Shown: piece by piece, positions 9,959 through 19,078 of the stretch
Layout of the letters: each line of letters begins with the position of its first letter
Numbering within the stretch: position 1 is the stretch's first letter
Source of the DNA: Microbacterium sp. SMR1
GTDB taxonomy: Bacteria > Actinomycetota > Actinomycetes > Actinomycetales > Microbacteriaceae
Reading direction: 5' to 3'
Assembly (NCBI RefSeq): GCF_003289625.1
Contig: NZ_QMBN01000001.1
Span: forward strand, 744,001-808,000
Length of the DNA stretch: 64,000 nucleotides
Program-made: the position numbers and the translations under genes
Notes under the pieces: model-generated
Told to the model about the DNA's origin: nothing
What the model saw: only the letters and a program-made list of their open reading frames with translations
Database searches by the model: none

Positions 9959-9967
9959 ACCCGAGGT

Positions 9968-10567
9968 TCAGTCCGCGTTCTCCGGGCCGTGAGCCGGTTG
10001 CTCCGGGTGGGAGACATGTTCGGCCAGCCGTGCATAGGAGTCGGTGATGATCGAGGCCAGTGTCGCGTCGGAGTCCTCAGCGGTCCACAGCTCGAGCGCG
10101 GTGTCGAAGAGCCCCACGACCGTCTGGGATACGAGCAGAGCGTCGATGTGATCGGCGCCGCGTCGCCGGAGCCCGTCGCGGATCGCTTGCGCCAGCACCG
10201 CTGACTTCGACCGCTCGCGCTCGATGAGATGCGCATCGGTCGAGATGATCGATCGGCGCTCGCGGATCCCGTCGCGCCAGGCCTCCAGCTCGGGCGTGAC
10301 GGCGAGCAATCCATGCATGGCCAGTGCCATCGGGTCGAGCCCGTCGGGCGCGGCGGCGAGCAGGTCGGCGACGACATCCGGAAACTCGCGCTCTCGCAGG
10401 AAGAGCACGTCGCGCTTGTCGGGGAAGTGACGGAAGAACGTCCGCGTCGTCAGACCCGCCCGCTCGGCAATCTGCGGCACCGTGGTGGCCGCATACCCCT
10501 GCGACCGGAACAGCTCGACGGCTGCTTGTTCCAGGCGCAGTGCGGCATCGGGAGCCCAACGTGGCAT
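9968..10567 (-). CDS. TetR-family transcriptional regulator
   Basis: A 199-residue regulator with the N-terminal TetR helix-turn-helix (AAVELFRSQGYAATTVPQIA then RAGLTTRTFFRHFPDK, about residues 10-55). The C-terminal ligand domain is not diagnostic. It is divergent from an MDR oxidoreductase; the 92-base gap holds two copies of a GATGACA-N5-TGTCATC-like palindrome, so it probably represses itself and the oxidoreductase. TAGGCT (10574-10579 on this strand) ends six bases before the ATG, implying a leaderless transcript, and the proximal operator lies just upstream of that -10. The inducer is unknown, perhaps an electrophile or quinone given the target. Confidence 0.9.
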   Translation of the reverse strand: MPRWAPDAALRLEQAAVELFRSQGYAATTVPQIAERAGLTTRTFFRHFPDKRDVLFLREREFPDVVADLLAAAPDGLDPMALAMHGLLAVTPELEAWRDGIRERRSIISTDAHLIERERSKSAVLAQAIRDGLRRRGADHIDALLVSQTVVGLFDTALELWTAEDSDATLASIITDSYARLAEHVSHPEQPAHGPENAD

Positions 10568-10582
10568 GGGGCGAGCCTACCT

Positions 10583-10601
10583 GATGACATCATGTGCCAT
10601 C
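10583..10601. promoter_or_regulatory. TetR operator, copy 1 (regulator side)
   Basis: GATGACA-TCATG-TGCCATC is a 19-base inverted repeat with 7-base arms, a 5-base centre and one mismatch between arms. It sits 4 bases upstream of the TAGGCT -10 hexamer of the tetR gene, where bound protein would block polymerase. It matches copy 2 in spacing and sequence. Confidence 0.65.
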
Positions 10602-10617
10602 ATGGATACGACGCAGT

Positions 10618-10636
10618 GATGACAGATCGTGTCATC
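10618..10636. promoter_or_regulatory. TetR operator, copy 2 (oxidoreductase side)
   Basis: GATGACA-GATCG-TGTCATC is a perfect 7-base inverted repeat with a 5-base centre. It is 35 bases, centre to centre, from copy 1 and ends 23 bases before the start codon of the oxidoreductase. The near-identical arms at both sites point to one dimeric regulator, most likely the adjacent TetR protein. Confidence 0.7.
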
Positions 10637-10659
10637 GCCCTTCGAAACGGAGCCCACTC

Positions 10660-11775
10660 ATGTCATCGAACGCCGCCGCTTGGCTCCCGTCCGCGCGCGC
10701 CGATCTCGTCGTCGGGCCCGCTGCGATGCATGAGCCCGGCCCGGGGGAGATCCTCGTCCGCAGCCGGGCGGTCGCGGTGAACCCGCTCGATGACGTCAAG
10801 CAATGGACAGGCGACCTGATGTACCGCTGGCTGGGCTATCCCGCGGTGCTCGGGGAGGATGTCGCCGGCGAGGTCGCCGCCGTCGGACCGGGGGTGACGC
10901 GCTTCGCGGTGGGCGACCGCGTTGCCGCGTACGCCGTCGGGATGGAGCGCGGCCGACGCCATGAGGCGGAAGGCGCGTTCCAGCTCTACGTCGTCGTACG
11001 AGAAGACCTCGCGACCCCGTTGCCCGACGGTCTTCCGTACGAGCAGGCCGCGGTGCTGCCGCTCGCCATCTCGACGGCGGCCACGGCTCTCTTCCAGGAT
11101 GATCAGCTCGCACTCCGCAGCCCGAGCGCCGACGAACCACCGACGGGGGAGACCGTGGTCGTGTGGGGCGGCTCGACGAGTGTGGGGAGCAACGCGACCC
11201 AGCTGGCGGTGGCGGCGGGCTATCGCGTCATCACCACCGCGTCACCGCACAACGAGGCGCGAATGCGCGAGCTCGGCGCGGAGCTCGTGGTCGACTACCG
11301 CGACCCCGCAGCCGTCGCCGCCATCGTCTCGGGCGTCGAAGGCAGCCCCCTCGCCGGTGTGGTCGCGATCGGGGCGGGCTCGGGCGATGCCGCGGTGAGG
11401 ATCGCCGCCGCGGCCGGCGCGCGTCGCGTCGCTCTGCTGAGCCCGCCGGTCGCCTTCACGACGCTTCCGCGCCGCAGTGGCCCGAGCATCGCGTTCCTGC
11501 GCACGATGACGACGATCGGGCTGGCTCAGCTCGCGACGCAGGCTCGGGCTCGCCGCTACGGCATCGCGGCCCGGTTCGTCTGGGGGAGCTCTCTCATGAC
11601 CAACAGCGTCGGACCCATGCTGTGGGAGCAGTACTTGCCCGGGGCTCTCGCCGAGGGCCGGCATGTCTGTGCCCCCGAGTTCGAAATCGTCGGGGAAGGT
11701 CTGGAGAGCATGCAACACGCGCTGAACCTGCTTCACACAGGCGTCTCCGCCCGAAAGCTCGTCGTCCGCCTGTAG
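10660..11775 (+). CDS. MDR-superfamily zinc-free alcohol dehydrogenase / quinone reductase-like oxidoreductase
   Basis: A 371-residue medium-chain dehydrogenase/reductase. The N-terminal GroES-like domain is seen in VNPLDDVKQW and GEDVAGEVAAVGPGVTRFAVGDRV; the Rossmann domain carries GGSTSVGSNATQLA from residue 170, which binds NAD(P)H. The catalytic-zinc ligands of classical alcohol dehydrogenases are absent, placing it in the quinone-oxidoreductase/enoyl-reductase side of the family. Fungal trans-acting enoyl reductases share this layout, but the substrate here is unknown. The ATG at 10660 is used because the longer reading from 10594 would run through both operators. Expression is probably controlled by the divergent TetR protein. 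Confidence 0.85.
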   Translation: MSSNAAAWLPSARADLVVGPAAMHEPGPGEILVRSRAVAVNPLDDVKQWTGDLMYRWLGYPAVLGEDVAGEVAAVGPGVTRFAVGDRVAAYAVGMERGRRHEAEGAFQLYVVVREDLATPLPDGLPYEQAAVLPLAISTAATALFQDDQLALRSPSADEPPTGETVVVWGGSTSVGSNATQLAVAAGYRVITTASPHNEARMRELGAELVVDYRDPAAVAAIVSGVEGSPLAGVVAIGAGSGDAAVRIAAAAGARRVALLSPPVAFTTLPRRSGPSIAFLRTMTTIGLAQLATQARARRYGIAARFVWGSSLMTNSVGPMLWEQYLPGALAEGRHVCAPEFEIVGEGLESMQHALNLLHTGVSARKLVVRL

Positions 11776-11816
11776 CGCCACCGATCGGGGTCGGTGGTCG
11801 CGATTAGGCTGGGAGC

Positions 11817-12857
11817 ATGCCGCCGAGTCCCCGACGTCCTGCCGCCCGCGGCGCCGCGAAGTCGGCCATCCGGCAGCTCTCCTGGCGTGCGCCGGAGCCG
11901 GCACCCATCGTGCTCGTCGCAGGCCCCGAAGAGGTGTGCGCCGAGCGCGCCATCGCCGGACTCCGCGACTATCTGAAGGCCGAGGACCCGAGCCTCGAGG
12001 TCTCCGACATCCGCGCCGACGACTACGCCGCGGGCACCCTTCTCGGGATGGCGTCACCTTCGCTCTTCGGCGAACCTCGGCTCGTGCGAGTGGCGGGCGT
12101 CGAGAAGTGCTCGGATGCCTTCCTCACGGAGGCCCTCGCGTATCTCGAGAATCCGCAGGAGGGCGCCACGATCGTCCTGCGGCACACGGGTGCGAGTGTC
12201 CGGGGCAAGAAGCTGCTCGAGGCCATCCGTTCGGGCATCGGGGGCGGGGTCGAGATCTCAGTTCCCGCGATCAAGCGCGACTCCGACCGTTTCGACTTCG
12301 CGGCGGGGGAGTTCAAGGCTGCGGGCAAGCGGATCGCTCCGTCGGCGCTGCGCAGCCTCGTCTCCGCTTTCGCCGACGACCTGACCGAGCTCGCGGCCGC
12401 CTGTCAGCAGCTCATCTCGGACGTGCCCGGTGACATCGGCGACCAGGTCGTCGAGCGGTATTACGGGGGTCGGGTCGAGACGACCGCCTTCGCCGTCGCC
12501 GACACCGCGATCGCCGGCCGCTACGGCGAGGCCCTCATCACGCTGCGGCACGCTCTGGCCAGTGGGGCCGATCCCGTGCCGCTCGTCGCTGCGATCGCCT
12601 CGAAGCTACGCACCATGGCCCGCGTCGTCGGTACGCGCGAGCCGTCCGCCGCGCTCGCTGCCCGGCTCGGCATGAAGGACTGGCAGGTCGACCGAGCCAA
12701 GCGCGATCTCGTCGGCTGGACGGAATCCGCCCTCGCGACCGCGATCCAGGCGGCCGCCCGCGCGGATGCCGAGGTGAAGGGCGCCTCGCGCGACCCCGTC
12801 TTCGCGGTCGAGCGGCTTGTCACCGTCATCGCGACGCGGTCACCCTACGGGTCCTGA
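11817..12857 (+). CDS. holA: DNA polymerase III subunit delta
   Basis: Clamp-loader subunit that opens the beta sliding clamp. The 346-residue product has the HolA layout: an inactive AAA-type N-terminal domain (VLVAGPEEVCAERAIAGL, LFGEPRLVRVAGVEK), a middle helical domain, and the C-terminal collar (ALITLRHALASGADPVPLVA, ending MKDWQVDRAKRDL). The ATG is preceded by TAGGCT with a 6-base gap (leaderless pattern). The neighbouring comEA-comEC and rpsT genes are the usual context of holA in actinobacteria. A bidirectional terminator follows. Confidence 0.94.
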   Translation: MPPSPRRPAARGAAKSAIRQLSWRAPEPAPIVLVAGPEEVCAERAIAGLRDYLKAEDPSLEVSDIRADDYAAGTLLGMASPSLFGEPRLVRVAGVEKCSDAFLTEALAYLENPQEGATIVLRHTGASVRGKKLLEAIRSGIGGGVEISVPAIKRDSDRFDFAAGEFKAAGKRIAPSALRSLVSAFADDLTELAAACQQLISDVPGDIGDQVVERYYGGRVETTAFAVADTAIAGRYGEALITLRHALASGADPVPLVAAIASKLRTMARVVGTREPSAALAARLGMKDWQVDRAKRDLVGWTESALATAIQAAARADAEVKGASRDPVFAVERLVTVIATRSPYGS

Positions 12858-12876
12858 TCGCTCAGCGGCAAAGCGA

Positions 12877-12905
12877 AAGGCCCGCCCCACATGGGGACGG
12901 GCCTT
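12877..12905. terminator. Bidirectional terminator between holA and rpsT
   Basis: AAGGCCCG and CGGGCCTT, with CCCC/GGGG inside, form a 12-bp stem around a short loop. The flank on the - strand is T-rich (TTTCGCTTT), so it best serves rpsT but can also end the holA transcript. Confidence 0.75.
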
Positions 12906-12918
12906 CGACAGCGGCGGC

Positions 12919-13179
12919 TCAGAGAGCGGCGACCTGCTTCGCGATAGCCGACTTGCGGTTCGCAGCCTGGTTCTCGTGGATGACGCCCTTGCTCACGGCC
13001 TTGTCGAGCTTCTTCGTGGCCTTGGCCAGCGCCTTCTCGGCAGCGGCCTTGTCGCCGGCGGCGATGGCCTCGCGGGTGCGACGCACCTCGGTCTTCAGCG
13101 CGCTCTTGACGGCCTTGTTGCGCTCGCGCGCCTTCTCGTTGGTCTTGTTGCGCTTGATCTGCGACTTGATGTTCGCCAC
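12919..13179 (-). CDS. rpsT: 30S ribosomal protein S20
   Basis: An 86-residue very basic protein beginning [20 protein letters not shown] after the GTG, typical of S20, which binds the 5' domain of 16S rRNA early in 30S assembly. The longer frame reaching 13278 is not used because S20 starts at this (M)ANIKSQ point. A TACTGT hexamer on the - strand at 13226-13231 is a candidate -10 about 40 bases before the start. The gene ends in a strong hairpin terminator. Confidence 0.97.
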   Translation of the reverse strand: MANIKSQIKRNKTNEKARERNKAVKSALKTEVRRTREAIAAGDKAAAEKALAKATKKLDKAVSKGVIHENQAANRKSAIAKQVAAL

Positions 13180-13295
13180 GTTCGACGTATCTTTCGTTCG
13201 GAGTTTTCGGTGGATGTGCCGGGCGACAGTAGAGGGATGCCGCACGGCGGTCGTGTGAGGGAGGAACCCACACGGCAAGCCGACTTCAGAGTCTA

Positions 13296-14033
13296 TCAGG
13301 TCGCGTCGCGAGAGCCGGTATTCGCGAGGGTCGCGAGGGCGAGGTCGATGACCGCGTTGAACACGCGCGGACGCATGGCCGTGACGAGGTGGCTGGTGCG
13401 GGGGACGACGATCAGTTCCGCCTCGGGGGCGAGCTTCGCGAACAGCCGTTCATTGACGCGCAGCTGGTCGTACTGACCGTTCACGAACCAGGTCGGCACA
13501 TCGATCCGCCGGATCGCCGCGAGCAGGTCGAGCACCGACAGGCTCGCCAGCGCAACGTCCTGCGCGTCGTAGGCGTATCCGCCGGCGCCGAAGTCGGGCC
13601 GGGTCTCGACGGGAAGCGTGCGGTCGAGGACCCAGTCGGTGATCCGCTGGCCACGGCCGGGCAAGCGGTCGAACCCGAGGGCGAGCGCTCGGTACACCGC
13701 GAGGCCGAAGCCACGGGGGATCGCGGTGCAGGACGCGGCGATGAACGCCGACACCGGCGGGCGTTCCTCGCGGCCGACGTAAGCGGTGCTCAGCAGCCCG
13801 CCCATCGAGTGGCCCACCAGCAACACGGGGCCGCGCTCAGCGGCATCCCGAACCGCATCGTCGATCGTCGCGAACGCACCATCGAGGGTGAAGGTCTCGG
13901 CCATGCGAGTGCCGTGGCCGGGCAGGTCGAGCGCCGTGACGGGGATGCCGCGATCCTGGAGGTGGGCCACCTGAGCGCGCCACATCGTGGCCGAGGTTCG
14001 GATCCCGTGCACGAGCACCACCTGCGCGGTCAT
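13296..14033 (-). CDS. Alpha/beta-fold hydrolase
   Basis: A 245-residue hydrolase of the alpha/beta superfamily. The oxyanion region is [10 protein letters not shown], the nucleophile elbow is GHSMGG with S76, an acid is likely the D of NGQYDQLR, and the histidine is in RTSHLV near the C-terminus. No signal peptide, so it acts in the cytoplasm on an unknown small ester or amide. TAGGGT (14040-14045 on this strand) ends six bases before the ATG, pointing to a leaderless mRNA. It is not obviously linked to rpsT or to the nuclease gene, which ends in its own terminator. Confidence 0.87.
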   Translation of the reverse strand: MTAQVVLVHGIRTSATMWRAQVAHLQDRGIPVTALDLPGHGTRMAETFTLDGAFATIDDAVRDAAERGPVLLVGHSMGGLLSTAYVGREERPPVSAFIAASCTAIPRGFGLAVYRALALGFDRLPGRGQRITDWVLDRTLPVETRPDFGAGGYAYDAQDVALASLSVLDLLAAIRRIDVPTWFVNGQYDQLRVNERLFAKLAPEAELIVVPRTSHLVTAMRPRVFNAVIDLALATLANTGSRDAT

Positions 14034-14093
14034 GCTTCCACCCTACGGACCCGAACCCTGCGCGGGGGAGCAGCTCGGCGAGCACATGAACGA

Positions 14094-14126
14094 GTGAGGG
14101 CGACCGGTGATCCCGGCCGCCCTCAC
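14094..14126 (-). terminator. Terminator of the nuclease/nucleotidase gene
   Basis: GTGAGGGCG-A-CCGG and CCGG-C-CGCCCTCAC pair as a 13-bp stem with one internal mismatch around a TGATC-type loop. It lies 24 bases past the stop codon of the large - strand gene. A T-run is lacking, as is common in high-GC actinobacteria. Confidence 0.6.
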
Positions 14127-14149
14127 GTCGCATCAGCGTGCCCGCGAAA

Positions 14150-17100
14150 TCATCGCTCCGAGACGGCACCTCGTCGCCGCGTCACCGCGATGACGCCGCC
14201 CGCGACGAGGAGCATCGCTCCCGCGAGCAGAACGCCGAGCGGCGTCTCCGCGCCGGTCACCGCGAGCTGCCCCGAGCGCACGACGGTGATCGCGAACTCC
14301 AGCGGCTCCTCGCCGGCCGTCGAGATCCGCAGCGTGTGGGCTCCCACCGCGAAGTCTGCGGGAATCGCCACCCGGAATGACGTGACGCCGGAGCCGTCAG
14401 CGGCCGGGATGCCGCGTACCTCGACCGGCTCGCTGAAGAGGGTCGCACCGATCTGCTGGCCGGGCTCGAGGCCCGAGACCCGCACATCGATGAACCCGCC
14501 CTGCTCGACGCGGGTGGTGGAGAGCTCGACCTGCGCCCACGCCGCCGTGCCCGGGTCGGTACCCGGCTCGCCGATCTGAACAGGGATGGTGACCGTCGTC
14601 TCCGTGGCATCCGTCGTCAGGACGAGCTCCGCGGCGCCGTCAGGGAGGCCAGTCGGAAGCGGGACGGACACGACCGCGCTTCCGCCCGCGACCGGTGCGG
14701 ACGCGATGACCTCGCCGCCGAGGGACACATCCACCGAACCGTTCTGGGGCGCTCCGAGGCTCGTCATGTCGAGGTTCGACACGGTGAGCTGGAGCGTCGA
14801 GCTCGCAGCTGCGGTCTCGGGCGCCCCCTGGACCCGGACGGCGTGCTTCGTGAACGACGGCGCGACGGGCTGCTGCGCGCCGAGGTACTCGATCCAGGCC
14901 TCGTGGTCGAGGAAGCCGGTATCGACGTAGTCGGTGCCCGCGGCGAAGGCGCGGAAGTTGTCTCCCGACCCGGATGCGAGGAACGAGAGCGTGCCGATGC
15001 GGTACTCGGCGTCGAGGTCGAGCGGCTGCCCGTCGACCGTGACCGAGGTGATCCGGCTGCCCTCCGGGCGGGTGTCGTCGAACGTGTAGGTCACATTGTC
15101 GGACAGGCCCAGCTGCAGGTACGGACGCGACGGCACGTTGCCGTCCTTATCGCGCTGCCACTGCTGCTCGAGGACGCGCACGAAGTCGGCGCCCGTGAGG
15201 GTCACGAGGGCCATCGTGTTGTTGAACGGCAGCACGGCGTACGCCTGACCCCAGGTGATCGTGCCGTCCGGCACGCCCGCGACCGCGTTGGCCCCGAACT
15301 CGGCCTGCGTGTCGAACAGGTCGGCCCGAAGGCCGCCGGAGTTCGTCACGCCGATCTGCGCGCCGTTCGGCAAGTTCGCCAGGTTGGAGCGGATCGACTC
15401 CGCGACGAGGTTTCCGAGCGAGGACTCCGACGCCCGGTCGTCGCGCTTGCCGCCAGCATAGGCGCCGTCGACATACGAGCCGCCCGAGTACGCGCTGGTG
15501 ATATCGGCGGAGATCGTCGCGACCGGCGTGTTGCCGATCTCAGCGAAGTCCGCGAGCGCCTGCCGGACGATCTCGTCGACCTCGGCGACGCGCGGGTAGG
15601 TCGCGATCAGGTCCGCGGCGGGCGTCTCGGTCTGCCCGACGTTCTCCTGCGTGTGCGAGACGACCTCGCCGCTCGTGGGATCGACCGAAAGGACGATCTT
15701 GCCGACGAACTCGCCGTACGAGCCGGTCTGGACGATCGGTCGCGTCCGGTCCGTTCCCGGGATCGGCGCCGACCACGCGTACAGCTTGTGCGTGTGACCG
15801 GTGTAGATGGCGTCGACCTCGGGGGAGGTCTCCTTGACGATGCGGGCGAAGACCGCACTGTCGGCGACGGCCTCGTCGAGGCTCGCGTCCGAGGCGCTGT
15901 CGGCCGCACCCTCGTGGTAGAGCGCGACGATGACATCGGCCTGGTCGCCGGAGCCGTCGGTGAGGTCGGCTGCGACGCGGTTGACCGCTTCGACGGGGTC
16001 TCCGAACTCGAGACCGGCGATGCCCGCGCCGCTCACCAGCGACGCGGTCTCCTCCGTCACGACGCCGATGACGCCGATCGTGAGGCCCTGAGACTCGATG
16101 AGCTCGTACTCGTCGAACTGGGGATCGGTCGTGCCCGCGGCGTAGACGTTCGCCCCGAGGTGCGAGAAGTCGGCACGCGGGATGACGCGGTCGCGCAGGT
16201 CGGCGAAGCCGCGGTCGAACTCGTGGTTGCCCACCGCGCTCGCCCGCAGATCGAGGGCGTTCAGCACGTCGATCGTCGGCTCGTCCTGAGCGAGTGACGA
16301 CGCCGGGAGAGACGCCCCGATGTTGTCACCGGCCGACAGCAGCACAGCGTCGGGTGCAGCGGCGCGCAGCTCCTCGATCGTTCCGGCGAACCCGACGGTC
16401 CCCGGAACCTCGGGCTGGGCCTCCACCTTGCCCTCGGCGGGCTTGGCAGGCGTGACGCCGGTGATGCGGCCGTGGAAGTCGTTGATCCCGAGCAGCGTCA
16501 GATCAATGGGCTCGACCGGGGCCGTTGCCTCCGCCGAGAGGCCGACCTTGACCGGGTCGTGGTCGGAGGAACGGTAGGGGCCGTCATCGTGGAAGTCCAC
16601 CGGGAAGTAGTTGTACCGGCTGTACTCCAAGAAGATCGACTCGGCGGCGTTGATGTTCCAGATGTCGGCACCGGTGGAGCGCTCGAACGCGGCCTCGTTC
16701 ATGAGGATGTGGTCGAGTGAGCCGGCGAGCTCCCTGTACTGGTAGGTCGGCTGGGCCAGGTCGTAGGCGATACCGGCATCGACGTAGCCCGCCTCGTACA
16801 GGACCTCGAGCGGGTCCTCTCGTGAGTACGAGTTGAAGTCACCGGCGAGAACCACGGCGTCGACATCGCCGCGCGCCTGCTCGACCCAGGCGTCGAGCGC
16901 CTCCGCCTGCCGCACGCGAGAGGCGTTCCACGCTCCCTGGCCGTCGTTCGCGTCGACGTCTCCGTCCGTGGCGGAATCGCCCGACCCCTTCGACTTGAAG
17001 TGGTTGACGACGAAGAAGAACTCCTCGCCGCCCCCGGCCGGAGCGAAGCTCTGCCCGATCGGCTCGCGGGCGTTCTGGAACGCCTGGCCGTTGCCGGACT

Positions 17101-19078
17101 GGTCGCCAAGGGCACGGGCGGCACCGATCGGAGTGACCTCCGCCGGCTGGTAGACGATCGCGTTGGAGATCGCGTCGCGGGTCGAGGCTGCGGGCAGCTC
17201 CGAGGACGACGGGACGTATGCCCAGCGCTCCGACCCCGCGGCAGCGTTGAGAGCCCGCACCAGCGCAGCGACAGCGGCGTCGGGTTCATCGCCGAGGCGC
17301 GCCGAGTCCTCGATCTCCATGAGACCCACCACGGATGCATCGAGTGCCGTGATGGCCGAGACGATCTTGGCCTGCTGGCGCACGAAGGATGCGGAATCCC
17401 AGGCACCGCGCTGCGTGCAGCCGCCGCTGACGTTCGTGCCGTTGCCCTCGCGGTCGGTGTAGCTCTCGCAGCGGGTGTCTTCGACGCCGAGCGTCGTGAA
17501 GTAGTTGAGGACGTTGAACGAGGCGACGGAGACGTCCCCGCCGACCGCGGCGGGTGCTGCCGTGCGGGTGTTCTCGACGGTGATGCCGTCGTCACGGGTG
17601 CCGTCCCCGACGATGTGACGGATCGGGTTGAACTTCCACGTGTTGTTGCGGTAGTCGAGGACGACGGGCTCATCGAACGTGACGCTCGCCCCGACGCGGA
17701 CCGGATCGGTGGTCGAGACGTACGGCGGCGTGAGCTTCGCGGTGCCGAGGTTCGTCCGCGAGCCGTCGTCCAATACAACGCGACGCGCATCCCGATCGCT
17801 GACGGCCGCGGCCGCCTCGGGCGAGCCCGGCCGGCCCACGTCGGTCGGCTGCCGGAACGGCTCCGTGCCGGTGGCCAGAACGAGTTCGCCGAACTTGTTG
17901 AGGTCGTAGTTGTCCGCCACGACGAAGTCTCCCTGCGGAGCGATCACCATCGACTGGAGCGCCTCGCGATGCGCAGGATCCGTGAGCCAGCCCACGGTCG
18001 CCGGCTCCACGGGCGCGGCCGGATCGATCCGGGACGCCGCGCCGGCGGGCACGTTCACCTGCGTCAGGCCGAAGTAGTCGCCGACGACACCGGTGACGCG
18101 CACGGTGTCTCCCAGCGAGACCTCGCCGACGCCCTGCGGCGAGTAGACGAATACGGCATCCGACGCCGTGTGCGTCTGGAAGTCGATCGCCCCGCCCGTG
18201 CCGCCGGTCTGAATGACGTAGCCGTCGAACCCGCCGGTGGGGTAGTGGGCGGTCACGATGCCCTCGGTCGTCACCGTCTGGCCGTCGAGCGGCGAACGAC
18301 CGCCCGTGCCCTGGATCTCGGCGATCGTCACCGTCGTGGGGTCGCCGGGCTGCTCGGGCTCACCCGGCTGCTCCGGCTCACCCGGCTGCTCCGGCTCACC
18401 CGGCTGCTCGGGGATCGTCCCGGCTGCGCCCTGGGGCGTCGGTGCACCGGCCGTGAAGTCGGCCCCGTTGTCGGCGGTGTTCGCGCCCTGGTCGTCCCGA
18501 GCGATGCTCGTCGCGTTGGTCGTCGCCGGTGCCGCGCCGGAGCCTGCGAAGTCGGTCGCGTTGCCCCACCCGACGTAGTCGACGACAGCGTCGTTCTGCG
18601 CGAGGCCCGATCCACCGCTGAGCGCGGCCGTCGAGTTCACGAGCGCGACCTTGCCCTGCGTGCCGCTCATCGGGATGGAGCCCTCGATGTCGGCCGTGAA
18701 ACCGGGCAGCGCGGCGTTACCGCCGATGGCCTGGCCGATCAGCAGGTGCCCGCCGGGTTCGATGGTGGCACCCGCGAGAGCAGTCACCTGCCAGTTGGCT
18801 CCCGTGCTCGACGCGTACTGGACGCTCCAGCCGTCGAGCGAGACAGCGGCATCCGAGGTGTTGCGAAGCTCGATGAAGTCGCGGTTCAGGGGTGCGCCGC
18901 TGTTTCCACCGCCGCCGTAGATCTCGTTGATCACGACGGGCGCGTCAGCGCCGACCGCGGCACTCGCGGGCATCGCGGCCCACCCCACACCTCCCGCCAC
19001 GATCGCGACGGCGGCGCTGGAGGCCACCCATCTGTGCCAGGGGCGTCGCGCGGGCGCGACAGGTTCTGCTGTGATCAC
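14150..19078 (-). CDS. Secreted, wall-anchored ExeM/NucH-type endonuclease fused to a 5'-nucleotidase
   Basis: A 1642-residue multidomain exoprotein. In order: signal peptide (helix about residues 18-40, cleavage near ASA-AV); lamin-tail domain (about 45-215); a PGEPEQ repeat linker (222-244); an OB-like region (about 245-400); an endonuclease/exonuclease/phosphatase domain from GGDVSVASFNVLNYF (about 519) to SSDHDP (about 839); a UshA-type metallophosphatase from LLGINDFHG (about 863) with GNHEFDRG (about 953) and GHTH (about 1097); the 5'-nucleotidase C-terminal domain (about 1180-1400); Ig-like modules; and a sorting signal LAVTGAE (about 1605), hydrophobic helix and RRR tail. It should cut extracellular DNA and release phosphate and nucleosides at the cell surface. 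The GTG at 19078 has GGGAG upstream and begins the signal peptide; longer starts add no secretion signal. Confidence 0.9.
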   Translation of the reverse strand: MITAEPVAPARRPWHRWVASSAAVAIVAGGVGWAAMPASAAVGADAPVVINEIYGGGGNSGAPLNRDFIELRNTSDAAVSLDGWSVQYASSTGANWQVTALAGATIEPGGHLLIGQAIGGNAALPGFTADIEGSIPMSGTQGKVALVNSTAALSGGSGLAQNDAVVDYVGWGNATDFAGSGAAPATTNATSIARDDQGANTADNGADFTAGAPTPQGAAGTIPEQPGEPEQPGEPEQPGEPEQPGDPTTVTIAEIQGTGGRSPLDGQTVTTEGIVTAHYPTGGFDGYVIQTGGTGGAIDFQTHTASDAVFVYSPQGVGEVSLGDTVRVTGVVGDYFGLTQVNVPAGAASRIDPAAPVEPATVGWLTDPAHREALQSMVIAPQGDFVVADNYDLNKFGELVLATGTEPFRQPTDVGRPGSPEAAAAVSDRDARRVVLDDGSRTNLGTAKLTPPYVSTTDPVRVGASVTFDEPVVLDYRNNTWKFNPIRHIVGDGTRDDGITVENTRTAAPAAVGGDVSVASFNVLNYFTTLGVEDTRCESYTDREGNGTNVSGGCTQRGAWDSASFVRQQAKIVSAITALDASVVGLMEIEDSARLGDEPDAAVAALVRALNAAAGSERWAYVPSSSELPAASTRDAISNAIVYQPAEVTPIGAARALGDQSGNGQAFQNAREPIGQSFAPAGGGEEFFFVVNHFKSKGSGDSATDGDVDANDGQGAWNASRVRQAEALDAWVEQARGDVDAVVLAGDFNSYSREDPLEVLYEAGYVDAGIAYDLAQPTYQYRELAGSLDHILMNEAAFERSTGADIWNINAAESIFLEYSRYNYFPVDFHDDGPYRSSDHDPVKVGLSAEATAPVEPIDLTLLGINDFHGRITGVTPAKPAEGKVEAQPEVPGTVGFAGTIEELRAAAPDAVLLSAGDNIGASLPASSLAQDEPTIDVLNALDLRASAVGNHEFDRGFADLRDRVIPRADFSHLGANVYAAGTTDPQFDEYELIESQGLTIGVIGVVTEETASLVSGAGIAGLEFGDPVEAVNRVAADLTDGSGDQADVIVALYHEGAADSASDASLDEAVADSAVFARIVKETSPEVDAIYTGHTHKLYAWSAPIPGTDRTRPIVQTGSYGEFVGKIVLSVDPTSGEVVSHTQENVGQTETPAADLIATYPRVAEVDEIVRQALADFAEIGNTPVATISADITSAYSGGSYVDGAYAGGKRDDRASESSLGNLVAESIRSNLANLPNGAQIGVTNSGGLRADLFDTQAEFGANAVAGVPDGTITWGQAYAVLPFNNTMALVTLTGADFVRVLEQQWQRDKDGNVPSRPYLQLGLSDNVTYTFDDTRPEGSRITSVTVDGQPLDLDAEYRIGTLSFLASGSGDNFRAFAAGTDYVDTGFLDHEAWIEYLGAQQPVAPSFTKHAVRVQGAPETAAASSTLQLTVSNLDMTSLGAPQNGSVDVSLGGEVIASAPVAGGSAVVSVPLPTGLPDGAAELVLTTDATETTVTIPVQIGEPGTDPGTAAWAQVELSTTRVEQGGFIDVRVSGLEPGQQIGATLFSEPVEVRGIPAADGSGVTSFRVAIPADFAVGAHTLRISTAGEEPLEFAITVVRSGQLAVTGAETPLGVLLAGAMLLVAGGVIAVTRRRGAVSER
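18345..18412 (-). repeat. 18-base tandem repeat encoding PGEPEQ linker
   Basis: About 3.7 near-identical copies of an 18-base unit encode (PGEPEQ)n in the nuclease/nucleotidase protein. The acidic, proline-rich sequence is a flexible spacer between the lamin-tail domain and the enzymatic part. Copy number is likely to vary between strains by slippage. Confidence 0.85.

Noticed and set aside
18345..18412. Possible CRISPR or other interspersed repeat
   Set aside because: The 18-base units are tandem without spacers and encode a PGEPEQ linker in a coding frame.
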